DNA of 64,000 bases from PALSA-1006 sp963733265 (GTDB taxonomy: Bacteria; Pseudomonadota; Gammaproteobacteria; Burkholderiales; Gallionellaceae): the NCBI GenBank assembly GCA_963733265.1, contig CAVTCF010000002.1, positions 682,001-746,000 on the forward strand, in the 5' to 3' direction. The position numbers and the translations under genes are program-made. Under the pieces are notes generated by a model, which saw only the letters and a list, made by a program, of their open reading frames with translations, did not search any database and was not told where the DNA came from. Position 1 is the stretch's first letter. Every line of letters begins with the position of its first letter. This document shows positions 9,058-18,838 of this stretch, piece by piece.

Positions 9058-10103
9058 TTGCTGCTTTCATTTTTTAACATACCCCGGGGGGTACTTGGAC
9101 TGATCACCCAAAACCGAATCGCATTCTTCATAATCGGGGTGAGCTGATAAACCGATAGACGCGTGAGCAACTGTTGCACCATCGAATAATCACGCCGATG
9201 AAATGCAATTTCAACGATGTAAGGCAGGGCACGAGATTCGGGTAATCCGAGTGTCATTGCGAACTCCAATACCTGCCTAGACTCCTCATATTTTTTCGAT
9301 TCGAGAAGGATACGGCCTTTAAGGAACAACAAGCCTGTATCCTGGTTCGAAAGCGCTAAAGCCGAATCCACATTGAGCAGGGACTGATTTAAAGCATGTG
9401 TGCGAAGATCTCCCTGTGCCAAGCCGGCATAAACCATCTCCCAATATAGTTCCGCCAACTGACGGTACCCAACCAAGCGTATTTCTTTGCTCTCAGCCGT
9501 GCGCATGTTGACAATTTCATGGTGTATCTGTGCAGTGATCTTTTTTTCGCGACTATCAAGTAAACCGTAAGCAACCAGTCTAATGTCGTCTGACGAGTCA
9601 CCCAGCATATCTTGCAACAAAGGACTTGAAACCCGTGCAGGGATACCCTGAAGCGCAAGTAACGATTGCAACCGTTGCGAAGTTGGTGTTGAAGAATGGG
9701 CCAGACGGGATTTGATTCCTCCCTGACTGAATTTTATTTCAGTTTCTCGTAACGACAGAACAAACTCCGGCATCACCAAACTGGCGAATGGATGCCTTAT
9801 TTTGGTGCGTCTGCGAAAACCGGAAATAAACACGGCAGCGAACACACTTGGCAAGCCCAATACAGGAATAAAAAATGAAACGTTAAAAAGCAGCAACGTA
9901 ATCGGCAACCGCGGCTGCCGAAATTTCTCGGCAATTAAATACCACCCCGCCACGGCCAACAGCACGCTTGCCACCGCATGCTGCAGCAGGTATATGAACA
10001 ATACCCAGTCGCTACTCTCGGTTCTCGATAAATTGTATAGACCGTAAATTTCCAGTAATAACGCCAATGCAATGAAAATAACTTTAATCATTTCTCGCCT
10101 CAA
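9054..10103 (-). CDS. pelE: PelE, inner-membrane TPR protein
   Basis: A 349-residue protein with two N-terminal hydrophobic segments (about residues 7-20 and 33-52), a further hydrophobic stretch to about 95, and then helical TPR-like sequence (e.g. LFLKGRILLESKKYEESRQVLEFAM). PelE interacts with PelD and PelG in the inner-membrane synthase complex. It is identified mainly by position between pelD and pelF and by layout, as PelE proteins are weakly conserved. It overlaps pelD by 20 nt and pelF by 4 nt. Confidence 0.88.
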   Translation of the reverse strand: MRREMIKVIFIALALLLEIYGLYNLSRTESSDWVLFIYLLQHAVASVLLAVAGWYLIAEKFRQPRLPITLLLFNVSFFIPVLGLPSVFAAVFISGFRRRTKIRHPFASLVMPEFVLSLRETEIKFSQGGIKSRLAHSSTPTSQRLQSLLALQGIPARVSSPLLQDMLGDSSDDIRLVAYGLLDSREKKITAQIHHEIVNMRTAESKEIRLVGYRQLAELYWEMVYAGLAQGDLRTHALNQSLLNVDSALALSNQDTGLLFLKGRILLESKKYEESRQVLEFAMTLGLPESRALPYIVEIAFHRRDYSMVQQLLTRLSVYQLTPIMKNAIRFWVISPSTPRGMLKNESSK

Positions 10104-11430
10104 GCAGACGCATCAAGGAAGCAGTTGGATCGCTATCCGCCATGTCGACTCTAGTGGAAGTCAACCCACCTTCTCCGAAATCAATGCCCATTGACTCTTT
10201 TAACATGGTTTCATTTCGAAGCAGATAGCCCTCTACTGCCGCAGTATTCGCCAAAGGCATCAGATTCGCCAACAAGATACGATCACCAACTTTGAATTGC
10301 CACGGGATATCAAGGCCGCGTCGAATGTGCGTAAGTTGAGAGATAGCGCGGCGGCCGTTTTCATCGTTTTGAAATGACAGAACAACAATATGACTATTGA
10401 TGCCAAATTCACGTTGTAACCGCAACAGTCTTGAAAATTCGGCTGCAAAATCCTCTGGAGCTTCGGGAAAGTGCTCAAAGAATTGACGGGATCCTTCGGC
10501 TTCGTTCACGCAATCAGCGTAGTAACCCAGCATCACCGAAAGCATTTGCAAATTTTCCTCGTTGAGCGAAAGGAAAGGCATTCGATCAATCGCCAGCACT
10601 CCCAGTTGTTTTTTGTCACTGGTCAGAATGGGTGCTATAACCAGAAAAGGTGATGGCAATTCCGAATCGGCCAGGTCATCAATCAGCAAGTGGGACAATG
10701 TGCGGTGTTCCAACGCATATATCAATAGTGGATCATTCGACTTTAATTCGGGTGGAGAACCGATTTCACTGGTCCGCAAGTAGCCTTCCTCAGCGGAAAA
10801 AACAAAGATTGCGGAGGACTCTAGTTGACAGTACTGCGTCAATAATTGGAGCAAGGAATAAGATGCGGGCAATTTCGAATCACCCTGAGCTGCAGTCAAT
10901 TTTCGCATTCCGCCCAATGCATCGCGCAGGGTCACAGGTTTGGTCAAAATTTCCTGTTCCATACGATCGTGCGACAGCCGGAGCAACAAATGCCGCAGAG
11001 TGATTCTGCTCAACCGTTCGTCAAGGTAATGTTTGGTTTCTTCAGCGCGTCTCAAACGAATACCCCAAGCAGCGCTAAATTCTCCGCAAAGCAATACAAG
11101 AATCGAACCACCCAAAAAAAACTGTTCCGGGAATCTTTCATGATTTCCGGACAAATAATCCATCAACAACCAAACGGAAGTCAAAATAAGTGAGGAAACA
11201 ATTCCCGGTGCCACACCGTAACGCAACGCAATTAATATCGGGGCCGTCCATATCCATGGAAACTCACCACCTATCTGAAACACATTATTTCGCTGAAAAA
11301 AGAATCCCAGTGAGATAGCGCATAGAGTGATCACCACGGTTTCCAGCCACATCAGCCGGTGGTGAAGCACTGGCGCTAACACATCAGGTAAACGCGCCGA
11401 TATTTTGTCGATCACACTCCTTATGTTCAC
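10084..11430 (-). CDS. pelD: PelD, c-di-GMP receptor of the Pel synthase
   Basis: A 448-residue protein with about four N-terminal transmembrane segments (residues 30-120), a short coiled-coil, a GAF domain at about 170-310 and a degenerate GGDEF domain at the C-terminus. The c-di-GMP inhibitory-site motif RxxD is visible as R371-G-L-D374, near the R367/D370 positions of the Pseudomonas protein. Post-translational control of Pel synthesis by c-di-GMP is therefore likely retained. No diguanylate cyclase gene lies in or next to the operon. It starts 7 nt after pelC. Confidence 0.95.
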   Translation of the reverse strand: MNIRSVIDKISARLPDVLAPVLHHRLMWLETVVITLCAISLGFFFQRNNVFQIGGEFPWIWTAPILIALRYGVAPGIVSSLILTSVWLLMDYLSGNHERFPEQFFLGGSILVLLCGEFSAAWGIRLRRAEETKHYLDERLSRITLRHLLLRLSHDRMEQEILTKPVTLRDALGGMRKLTAAQGDSKLPASYSLLQLLTQYCQLESSAIFVFSAEEGYLRTSEIGSPPELKSNDPLLIYALEHRTLSHLLIDDLADSELPSPFLVIAPILTSDKKQLGVLAIDRMPFLSLNEENLQMLSVMLGYYADCVNEAEGSRQFFEHFPEAPEDFAAEFSRLLRLQREFGINSHIVVLSFQNDENGRRAISQLTHIRRGLDIPWQFKVGDRILLANLMPLANTAAVEGYLLRNETMLKESMGIDFGEGGLTSTRVDMADSDPTASLMRLLEARND

Positions 11431-11437
11431 TTGGTGT

Positions 11438-11965
11438 TCACTTGATAGATGCGCCTGATAACATATCTTTGATCAATTTCTGGGCGACAGCACTTAAAGC
11501 CTCGCGGCTCCATCCGCTCCTGCTTCCGACTGCACTCCACACCACACTGTCTCCGTTCTTTAAATCGATTATTTGCAGGGTCAAGCCGACAGCAGGTTCT
11601 CCGTCAACACCGACTTTGTAATGCCACTCATCCACCGCCCCTGTTACCGCGTAACGCACATCTTGTTCCCGCGACCAAATTATTGCCTCGTTCACAGCTT
11701 TGAGCTCGGCTGGCTCGAACAGAGTGTCCTGATTCAGTGTTGGCGGATAGTGTCTCAGGTTGCTTATCCCTTGAGTTCGCAACAACACCTCTATGATTGA
11801 CTCGGCACGTAATCCGGCCTGTGGCACGTCGGTATGATTTAAGATGGGCAACAATACCCACTTCTCATTGCGATCCAGCGGCTTCAAGTTGGATTGATTA
11901 TCCAGCACCGCGCAGGAACTGAGTCCCAGCAAGCCCAGCAAGATGGCAAGTTTGAAAATCTTCAT
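11438..11965 (-). CDS. pelC: PelC, outer-membrane lipoprotein
   Basis: A 175-residue protein whose signal peptide ends in a lipobox (LSSC, lipidated Cys18). PelC forms a ring on the periplasmic face of the outer membrane and funnels the cationic polymer to the PelB barrel. The sequence has the expected WVLLPILNHTD beta-strand start. Length matches the family (about 172). It lies between pelB (38 nt gap) and pelD (7 nt gap). Confidence 0.92.
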   Translation of the reverse strand: MKIFKLAILLGLLGLSSCAVLDNQSNLKPLDRNEKWVLLPILNHTDVPQAGLRAESIIEVLLRTQGISNLRHYPPTLNQDTLFEPAELKAVNEAIIWSREQDVRYAVTGAVDEWHYKVGVDGEPAVGLTLQIIDLKNGDSVVWSAVGSRSGWSREALSAVAQKLIKDMLSGASIK

Positions 11966-12003
11966 TTTTTATCCCCGGAGTTTGTTCAACTCAAAATCTA
12001 ACA

Positions 12004-15000
12004 TCAGTAAAAATATCGGTAGTTCAATTTGATTTCACGGCTAAGGCCATTCACAATATTTGTGCCGCCAACCTCCTGGCTCATTGTAATGGAAAGTTGG
12101 TCATGGCCTAACGCCGAACCGGCAAAATCAAGTTGTGCATTATAACCTTGTCCGCTCAAACTATTATTAGTGGTGCAATAGTCCAGATGGGGGCGCCAGG
12201 CATGTGTATAGACCAGACGATTATTTTCCCCTGCACTCAAACACAGCCCGACAAGATTCGAATTTTCCGGTAACGCTATAGCGGGCGATGGTTCACTGTC
12301 AAACCCGCTATATACCCCCATTAAACGCACGCTCAAGTCGGGATATTCAGTACGAATTAAATGCCCCAATTCCCAGGATACATGATTCCCACTCCCCAGA
12401 TACTCCCCGGCTTGAGTGTAGTAGCGGGCCCAACCCGGTTGAATCTGTATGTACTCGCGATTGCTTAAGCGATAGAGAAACCCTGTTGTAAACTGGTCAC
12501 GCATACCGAATACCAACAAATCAGTGGATTCGCTGGCGGCCGCATTTAACTCCACCCCGAGTTGAATATTCAGGCGCGGAAAAATATTAATGCCATGAAT
12601 CAAATGAGACTCGGTCGTTGCAGCATACTCATCCCTGTGGCGAAGAGCAAACTCAGTATCACCTAAACTGCTACTGTGCTTCAAAACAATGCCGGCAACC
12701 TTCTCAGTTTGTGGAACACTACCAAAATCAGGGGTAGTATCGTTTGTCTGGTACGTATTCCAGAATTCGGCAGCCATACGCGTGTGGCTGGTAACCGGTG
12801 CCTCAATCAGCGCACTTTGAATGATGCGGTGCAAACTGCCGAGTTGAATTTCACTCATTGAATAGTTGACAAAACTGGCATCAGCCAAAAGATCTTCGCT
12901 CAGGCGCTGGTAGCCTTCATTATTCCCTGGATCATCCGTTAATCCTTCAAATACGATGGATTCTGCATACCGTCTCTGATCGACTAAATTTGCAGCATCA
13001 TGTCGTGCCAACATTGGGAGAGCATCGGCTTGTCCGGCAAGTAAACTATCAATAATTTCAGTATCGTTTTCAGCTTCGGCGACAGCAATTTCCGCCCATA
13101 TAGGTCGATTCAGAGTCTGCCCATAACGCCGCCACAACCATGATTTAGCATTCGAAGATTGCTCCTTGGAGAGCGCCCACCCCAGTACTAATTCATTTGT
13201 CATGCGGTCAGCAACAACATCGTGTTCCAGCAAGCGGTCTTGACGTAATACCGACCCAACTAATGACAATCCGGGATCATCGGGAAAATTCAACAGTGCT
13301 AAGCGTGCGGCTACCAGCATATCTTGAGAGTACGGAAGTTTGATCTGCTCACCTGATAGTTTTTCCCGTAGTTGCGACCACGCGTACCGGCGAACACGTG
13401 TTGCCAAACCAGTTTGCCGACTTTGCTCAAGCGCATCGGCATAATTCACGAGCCAGAGAAAGTCCGATCCTTCTTGTTTGAGTTGCCGAGTGTAAAAGAC
13501 AACCGCGTGCGACGGCTGACCCAGCACTAGATATGCAGATGCCAATACTCCCCAATACCCGGGATTCTCATGATCGCCCCGCGCCACGATCCATACAATC
13601 ATTTCGCGCAAAGTCTTTTCATCATGAACATCGATCAGAAACCAAAGCAGCGCATTTGTCGTATTAATATCGTTAGGCGCAATGCTCGCAGCACGCTGAT
13701 AATCCGAGCGCGCCGCCGGAATATTTCCGATCGCCTTAAAATACTGTGCCCGTATCAGATAAAAACGCGAACTGCCGGAGAGGTCGACTTTGTGGTCAGC
13801 CGCCAATTCGTCAAATAGGTGTTTTTGCGCCCGAAGGTCGCCTATGGCCGCGTATATTTCCAGTGCCTGAAAAATCATGTCACGATCCCCGAAGCGCCGG
13901 TAAGCCAATTCCGCCAAGGCTGCTTTTTCATCCTGCTTTGAGTCACCCAGCAAATATATCAGGCGGCTAAAATCTTCCCTGGCCAGCTTCCCGACTTCCT
14001 GCAAATGACGATAATCTTTCTTTGCATCTTCATCCTCTTGCAATTGCCAGGCAAGGTCTGCCAATACTTTCCAATAAGCGGCATCTTTTTCATCTGCTTT
14101 GCCAATATTAGCCTGCAGCAAATCGTAGGCTTTACGGTAATCGCCTTTTCTCAAATAAAGATTGGCAATTTTCAATAACCAGTTTGATTGTGTATCATGC
14201 CTTTCGAGCAGATGAAAATACAACTTACCGGCAAGCTCATCATCCCCGTTTCTTTCTGCCATACGCGCGGCGATTTCAAGCAAAACCGGTAGTTTATCGG
14301 TAGCGTAACGGTCTTCAAAAAACTTGATTCCTTCGCGTTGACGTCCCGACTGTTCGAACAAGTCGCCCAAATTATTCCATTGTTTTTCATCCAGTCGCTG
14401 CTTTCCCGCTACTCGTTTCCATGCGTCAATCAATGCATCGTAATCATTCAGGGACGGAGCCAGTCTTAATATATTCAACAAAGCATCCTGCCTCCCGCGA
14501 TGACGCAGCAGCCAACGCCACTCGCGTAATGCCACCTCCTGCTTACCGTTCCATTCGGCAACCTGGGCCAAGCGTTGGTGCCATATATTTACTTCGGGAA
14601 CCTGCTCTACGGCCGCTTTTGCAACGCGAAATGCCTCAACCAGATTGTGGTTTTCAAGAAATACATTGAAGGCAAGCTCATAGTTTTTCTGGTCATAAGG
14701 CGTTATACCTCCCGAAGCCGCTGGCGTATCCTCCGACGCGGCATCGGCATCCGCGATTCCGATCAAGCTCAAGTCATTCTGTTGAATCCAGGCAAAGACC
14801 TGGTCCAACCAGGAAAGATGCAGCAAAAGTTTGGCGTAACGTACGGCGTGCTGCAGATCACCTGCTGCGCGCGCGGCTTGTATCAAGGCGTAGAGTGTTT
14901 CTGAATCATCTGCCAGATTATCCAAATGCTGGTCGCTTGCCTTCATCGCCTGAGAAAATAAATTCCCTGCCATAAGGGCATTAATGCCCGCCAACATATA

Positions 15001-15690
15001 TTCGCGCTGCCTGGACAGCAAGTTTTCTTTGTGCCGAGCAATGAAATACAAATGCGCTGCAAGCTCATAATTACCATCATTAAGTACGTTTCCCGCTGTC
15101 TCTGCAAACCAACTCGACGATTGCATCGGGGATGATTCGTAAATTGTCCGGTAAAATATTGCGGAAATTTTCTTCTCGTGCAAGTCATCCGCTTGTTGGG
15201 CCAGATACACTTGCGTTAAGATAGGCCACGATTGGCCGACTAAGTTATTAAAATCTGTGATGCGCCGTGCCTTCAACTCCGCTTGCGGAAGCGAGTGAGG
15301 TTGACTGTTTAGAAATTTATTGGTCAGCAATTTGTACTCGATCAAGACGCCTTTCGAATGCCATTCCGGATCTTTGCTCAATAAAACCGGTTCGATGAGC
15401 GCTGAAATATCATCATATTTTTTCATTTGTATCTTGTGTTCTGCAAGTAAAACCCGCAACTCAAGATTGCCCGGATCGGCGTTCAGCAAATTTATCAAAT
15501 AATTGACCGTCAATGTATCACCGAGTTTCTGTCGCGTTGCCTGGCGTAATAATTCTTGTTTTGGAAAAGTCATCACCAGCGGAATAAGCACGACCAAAGC
15601 GAAGCCCGCCAATGTCCAGAAAGACATCAGGTGCGGGCGGTCAATACCCTGCTTACCGCGGGCAGTGAATTCGTAGTTCGTCGATGACAT
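12004..15690 (-). CDS. pelB: PelB, TPR scaffold and outer-membrane export porin
   Basis: A 1228-residue protein: an N-terminal transmembrane helix (FWTLAGFALVVLIPLVM), a long periplasmic TPR superhelix (about residues 50-880) and a C-terminal beta-barrel (about 900-1228) ending in aromatic YRYFY. The TPRs bind PelA and guide polymer; the barrel is the outer-membrane exit. It is slightly longer than the Pseudomonas protein (about 1193). Its start overlaps the end of pelA by 38 nt. Confidence 0.94.
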   Translation of the reverse strand: MSSTNYEFTARGKQGIDRPHLMSFWTLAGFALVVLIPLVMTFPKQELLRQATRQKLGDTLTVNYLINLLNADPGNLELRVLLAEHKIQMKKYDDISALIEPVLLSKDPEWHSKGVLIEYKLLTNKFLNSQPHSLPQAELKARRITDFNNLVGQSWPILTQVYLAQQADDLHEKKISAIFYRTIYESSPMQSSSWFAETAGNVLNDGNYELAAHLYFIARHKENLLSRQREYMLAGINALMAGNLFSQAMKASDQHLDNLADDSETLYALIQAARAAGDLQHAVRYAKLLLHLSWLDQVFAWIQQNDLSLIGIADADAASEDTPAASGGITPYDQKNYELAFNVFLENHNLVEAFRVAKAAVEQVPEVNIWHQRLAQVAEWNGKQEVALREWRWLLRHRGRQDALLNILRLAPSLNDYDALIDAWKRVAGKQRLDEKQWNNLGDLFEQSGRQREGIKFFEDRYATDKLPVLLEIAARMAERNGDDELAGKLYFHLLERHDTQSNWLLKIANLYLRKGDYRKAYDLLQANIGKADEKDAAYWKVLADLAWQLQEDEDAKKDYRHLQEVGKLAREDFSRLIYLLGDSKQDEKAALAELAYRRFGDRDMIFQALEIYAAIGDLRAQKHLFDELAADHKVDLSGSSRFYLIRAQYFKAIGNIPAARSDYQRAASIAPNDINTTNALLWFLIDVHDEKTLREMIVWIVARGDHENPGYWGVLASAYLVLGQPSHAVVFYTRQLKQEGSDFLWLVNYADALEQSRQTGLATRVRRYAWSQLREKLSGEQIKLPYSQDMLVAARLALLNFPDDPGLSLVGSVLRQDRLLEHDVVADRMTNELVLGWALSKEQSSNAKSWLWRRYGQTLNRPIWAEIAVAEAENDTEIIDSLLAGQADALPMLARHDAANLVDQRRYAESIVFEGLTDDPGNNEGYQRLSEDLLADASFVNYSMSEIQLGSLHRIIQSALIEAPVTSHTRMAAEFWNTYQTNDTTPDFGSVPQTEKVAGIVLKHSSSLGDTEFALRHRDEYAATTESHLIHGINIFPRLNIQLGVELNAAASESTDLLVFGMRDQFTTGFLYRLSNREYIQIQPGWARYYTQAGEYLGSGNHVSWELGHLIRTEYPDLSVRLMGVYSGFDSEPSPAIALPENSNLVGLCLSAGENNRLVYTHAWRPHLDYCTTNNSLSGQGYNAQLDFAGSALGHDQLSITMSQEVGGTNIVNGLSREIKLNYRYFY

Positions 15691-18448
15691 GGTTTTTCAT
15701 TGAAAAAAGACTAATGCCGTTATCTCTGGAGTCTGCTTTAATCAACAGGCCATCAGCATGTACCGAGCAGTGTACGTTCATGGCTAAAGCGAACTTCAAC
15801 GGGACCTGGCCTCGCAATCCCACTCTAAGTGACTTACCCTCTTTCGTAGCAGCAGGCTTCAAACGTGTAATGCGCGCATTGGCAGAAACGACATAGGGCG
15901 ATGTAGTGACAGACTTGCTGAAACGAATAACGGCCTCATTATCGTCCACATGCAGATATTGGCTTTCGCCATTACGGTTGAATCCGGCCAGAGCCCCATC
16001 CTCATCGATTACCGGTTGCCCGAGCATCAATGGTGCACGTAATTCATGCAGATTTTGAGTTCCGCGAACCAGCCAGCCATCATGTGTCCGAGCTATTACC
16101 ATGCTGTTGAAATCAAGCACCTTGTGGACATAGTCGGAAACATTCACCGGTGTTGTTTCCTGATTCATCGCCCAGTTAAATACCTTATCGAGAGCCTTGA
16201 GAGAGGCTGGTTTGCTGGCTGAATAAGTGTGAAAATAAATATCAATTGGCTTTAACCGATATGGCGTATCAGTTAATTCGAAAGTCTCGATGACCCGCTC
16301 AAAGCCATAGTATGGCCCCAGCCAATTGTTGGTATAGACATTCTCGTTTTGGTTCGGGGCATACACCTGAAAATATTTTTTCTTGGGAACGCCCAGCGGT
16401 GAAACCAGCGTCAAAGTAGGATAGCCACGCGTGATCATTGTTTCCCCGCCATTCATGCTCGTAACTCCGCTACGATCAGCCAACTCAAGCGCATCACTTC
16501 CGATATTACAATCGCCGGTCCAAAGAAAAGTCACTACATTTTTGCCGAGCGGTGCCAATCTTGACTGTATATAGGCGATCGAACCCGTGATTTCTCTGTT
16601 CAGATCGAAAGTATAATTCGGCAACACAAGGTGATAGCCTTCATCCTCCGGATTGCTTTCTGCCTTTCTCCACAGGAAGGGATGTGATAAAGAATGGCTT
16701 GCGATTTCGACTTGGGGGAGCGCGAAAATTTCCCGTGAGATTTTTTCAAGATCTGCCGAAAGTAAAGGGTAGAGGCCGTTCGGGGCAACTTCCCCCTGAA
16801 TCACAGACATTGTTACCGGCAACTGATATTTTTTCAGTATCTTATTTTTCAATATTTCAGCCGCATAGGGTGAACCTGAAAACTCTGCCTTGCTGGCAAA
16901 GCCATCTCCATCCATATGCACCATCAACATACGCTTCCCGCTTTCGGTGGTCACATCCGGCACCGGCATTTCCGGCAGCTTTAGTGCAAGGCGCAAGAAC
17001 TCAACCGGATTAATCACCCAACGCAAATTTCTGCCTGTGTCCTTGGGTTTTGCGTCAAGCGCAATATTAGGCAGTTCGACTAACACATGCGGATTGAGGG
17101 CGTAACCTCCCCATGAAGTCAGTGCCACAGTTTCTTGCGTGTCACCATGATCATTGTCCAGCGTAAGCAACGGTTTCGCACCCGGCACATGCAAAGGGAA
17201 AAAAGCGGACCGGTCAAATATGGGTTGTGTTTCGAAACCAATTAAAGAATCACGTTGGGCAATATGCAAACGGGTGTGGTTTTCAACATCCAATGTAAAT
17301 TGCATACCCAACTGCTTTGCATCGCCATTCGTAAATAAGAATGCGGCTTCCCCCATTATAACAACCGGCACGCCATCCGCAATTTGCTGCTTGAGCCATG
17401 TCCCCAGAGCCGCGCCTTCCCTGCCTGCCGCGATATCCAGCCAAACCACAATGCCTGCATAACGCCCCCTCAGCGGAAAACCGGGTAAGGGTTGGCGCGC
17501 ATCCAAATACTCGGCTGAATAGCCCAAGTAGTTTAGCGGCATTGTGCCGTAATGCAGGGCACTGGTATTTATCAGGTCATACTCGGTATTTGCAGTGTTA
17601 TGAACCATCAATACTTTGCGCGGCATTACTTCTATTTCTCCGACACCCAACATGTTTAATTGCGGGTTCGTCACCCAGGGAATGAATCCCATTTCGCGTA
17701 TTTTTGCTGCCGTTTCACGCGCGAGATCACGCTTGTCCGGCGCTACGTAGTCAATCACCAAGACTGGTAAGCCATATTCTTGTCTAACACGTTTTAGTTG
17801 CCCCTTCAGCCATTCACTGTCTTTGCTGGGGACAGGACTATACATTCTTTGCGTTGGATCCCAACCCTGAAGTAATGATTCGGCAGCTACTGCGTAAACA
17901 TCCTGATGAACTTTGGGCAGTATCTCGAAGCCACGATTAAAGATCAACTTGGCTTGAGGGTAACGATTCTTCAACTCGTGAATTACCGATACCATTCCCG
18001 CTTCCTGACTAGACTTGTCGGCATCGGATATTGCATAGCGTTGGTAGGAATCAAGTGTATCTACAAAGAAACCTCGATAGCCTGCATCCCACAGAGGCTT
18101 GATAACATGATCTACAAAAAATACCGGCCACTCTGGTCGCGATTGGTCAAGCACAATGCCTCCCCAATCAGTGTTCTTTCCCAATTTCCACACATCTGGA
18201 ATGTCTTTTAAATAAGCACGTTCAGGAGAAACTTCCCCGAGAGAAACATATGCAAACAATCCAGTTTTATCGTTAGCAAACAATTTGGGGTCTGGCACAT
18301 GCAGTGGCTCCACCACCACCACATCGAAAGCATGTAATTCATCCCACGGAGGATTGGCTCCATAGAACATGGCTATGCTCGGCTGAGTTGCAAACACCAA
18401 AGAAGATGTCAGCATTAGGGCAAGAAAAATCCACAATCGTTTCATCAA
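15653..18448 (-). CDS. pelA: PelA, Pel hydrolase/deacetylase
   Basis: A 931-residue periplasmic protein. A signal peptide (to about FATQ) is followed by a glycoside hydrolase domain (about 25-290; acidic residues in DTLDSYQRY and AAESLLQGW), a middle domain, and a carbohydrate-esterase-4-like deacetylase domain with its metal motifs HMDGDGF (around residue 510) and SHSLSHP. The C-terminal 150 residues are a beta-rich domain. It partly de-N-acetylates the polymer, making it cationic, and can cleave it. It is the first gene of the operon, so the promoter should lie in 18449-18690. Confidence 0.95.
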   Translation of the reverse strand: MMKRLWIFLALMLTSSLVFATQPSIAMFYGANPPWDELHAFDVVVVEPLHVPDPKLFANDKTGLFAYVSLGEVSPERAYLKDIPDVWKLGKNTDWGGIVLDQSRPEWPVFFVDHVIKPLWDAGYRGFFVDTLDSYQRYAISDADKSSQEAGMVSVIHELKNRYPQAKLIFNRGFEILPKVHQDVYAVAAESLLQGWDPTQRMYSPVPSKDSEWLKGQLKRVRQEYGLPVLVIDYVAPDKRDLARETAAKIREMGFIPWVTNPQLNMLGVGEIEVMPRKVLMVHNTANTEYDLINTSALHYGTMPLNYLGYSAEYLDARQPLPGFPLRGRYAGIVVWLDIAAGREGAALGTWLKQQIADGVPVVIMGEAAFLFTNGDAKQLGMQFTLDVENHTRLHIAQRDSLIGFETQPIFDRSAFFPLHVPGAKPLLTLDNDHGDTQETVALTSWGGYALNPHVLVELPNIALDAKPKDTGRNLRWVINPVEFLRLALKLPEMPVPDVTTESGKRMLMVHMDGDGFASKAEFSGSPYAAEILKNKILKKYQLPVTMSVIQGEVAPNGLYPLLSADLEKISREIFALPQVEIASHSLSHPFLWRKAESNPEDEGYHLVLPNYTFDLNREITGSIAYIQSRLAPLGKNVVTFLWTGDCNIGSDALELADRSGVTSMNGGETMITRGYPTLTLVSPLGVPKKKYFQVYAPNQNENVYTNNWLGPYYGFERVIETFELTDTPYRLKPIDIYFHTYSASKPASLKALDKVFNWAMNQETTPVNVSDYVHKVLDFNSMVIARTHDGWLVRGTQNLHELRAPLMLGQPVIDEDGALAGFNRNGESQYLHVDDNEAVIRFSKSVTTSPYVVSANARITRLKPAATKEGKSLRVGLRGQVPLKFALAMNVHCSVHADGLLIKADSRDNGISLFSMKNHVIDELRIHCPR

Positions 18449-18690
18449 TGGGCAGGCTCTGAAACTCGAACAGTTAGGTTAATACTTGGCTGATGCATTT
18501 GCCAGCTTGATCTGCTACCAGAGTTTCACACAGGTATACGACCACCACTTCAAAATTAGCATGTGCTGGCATCTTCATGATATTTCCCGCAAAGAAATTG
18601 TCCTGCATGCTGACTTGAGTTTCTTCACTCAATCGAGATTTCCTCAAACTATTATTTTACTTCGCCAATCCCTTATGTAGTGCAAAAGAA
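18449..18690 (-). promoter_or_regulatory. Region upstream of pelA
   Basis: About 240 bases without a gene between pelA and the tRNA-type terminator. The pel promoter is expected here on the minus strand, but I found no clear -10/-35 pair or FleQ-type box by eye. Confidence 0.3.
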
Positions 18691-18722
18691 AAGGGGACTA
18701 CAACAATAAAGTTGAGTCCCCT
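18691..18722 (-). terminator. Hairpin terminator downstream of the tRNA-Asp remnant
   Basis: On the minus strand a 9-bp stem (AAGGGGACT against AGTCCCCTT) extended by GTTG/CAAC across a bulge is followed by TTCTTTTG. It sits 65 bases past the tRNA 3' end and fits the original terminator of the tRNA-Asp transcript. It also marks backbone DNA left of the island. Confidence 0.65.
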
Positions 18723-18786
18723 TCTAGTATCCCCGCCCGCTTGAAATGTCTTTCTAAACACTTTAAGTCAGTCGGTTATACGCGTT

Positions 18787-18817
18787 TGGCGGAGTGGACG
18801 GGACTCGAACCCGCGAC
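18787..18817 (-). other. tRNA-Asp 3'-end remnant, probable attachment site of the island
   Basis: Read on the minus strand, these 31 bases give the T arm (GCGGG-TTCGAGT-CCCGT), the acceptor 3' strand CCACTCC, discriminator G and CCA. The body matches bacterial tRNA-Asp as I know it. The D and anticodon arms are absent: the adjoining bases belong to the integrase gene's 3' end. A tRNA 3' fragment directly beside an integrase gene is the usual mark of site-specific integration. The intact partner site was not found in the window. Confidence 0.75.
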
Positions 18818-18838
18818 GCTACTTTTAAAATCAATATG

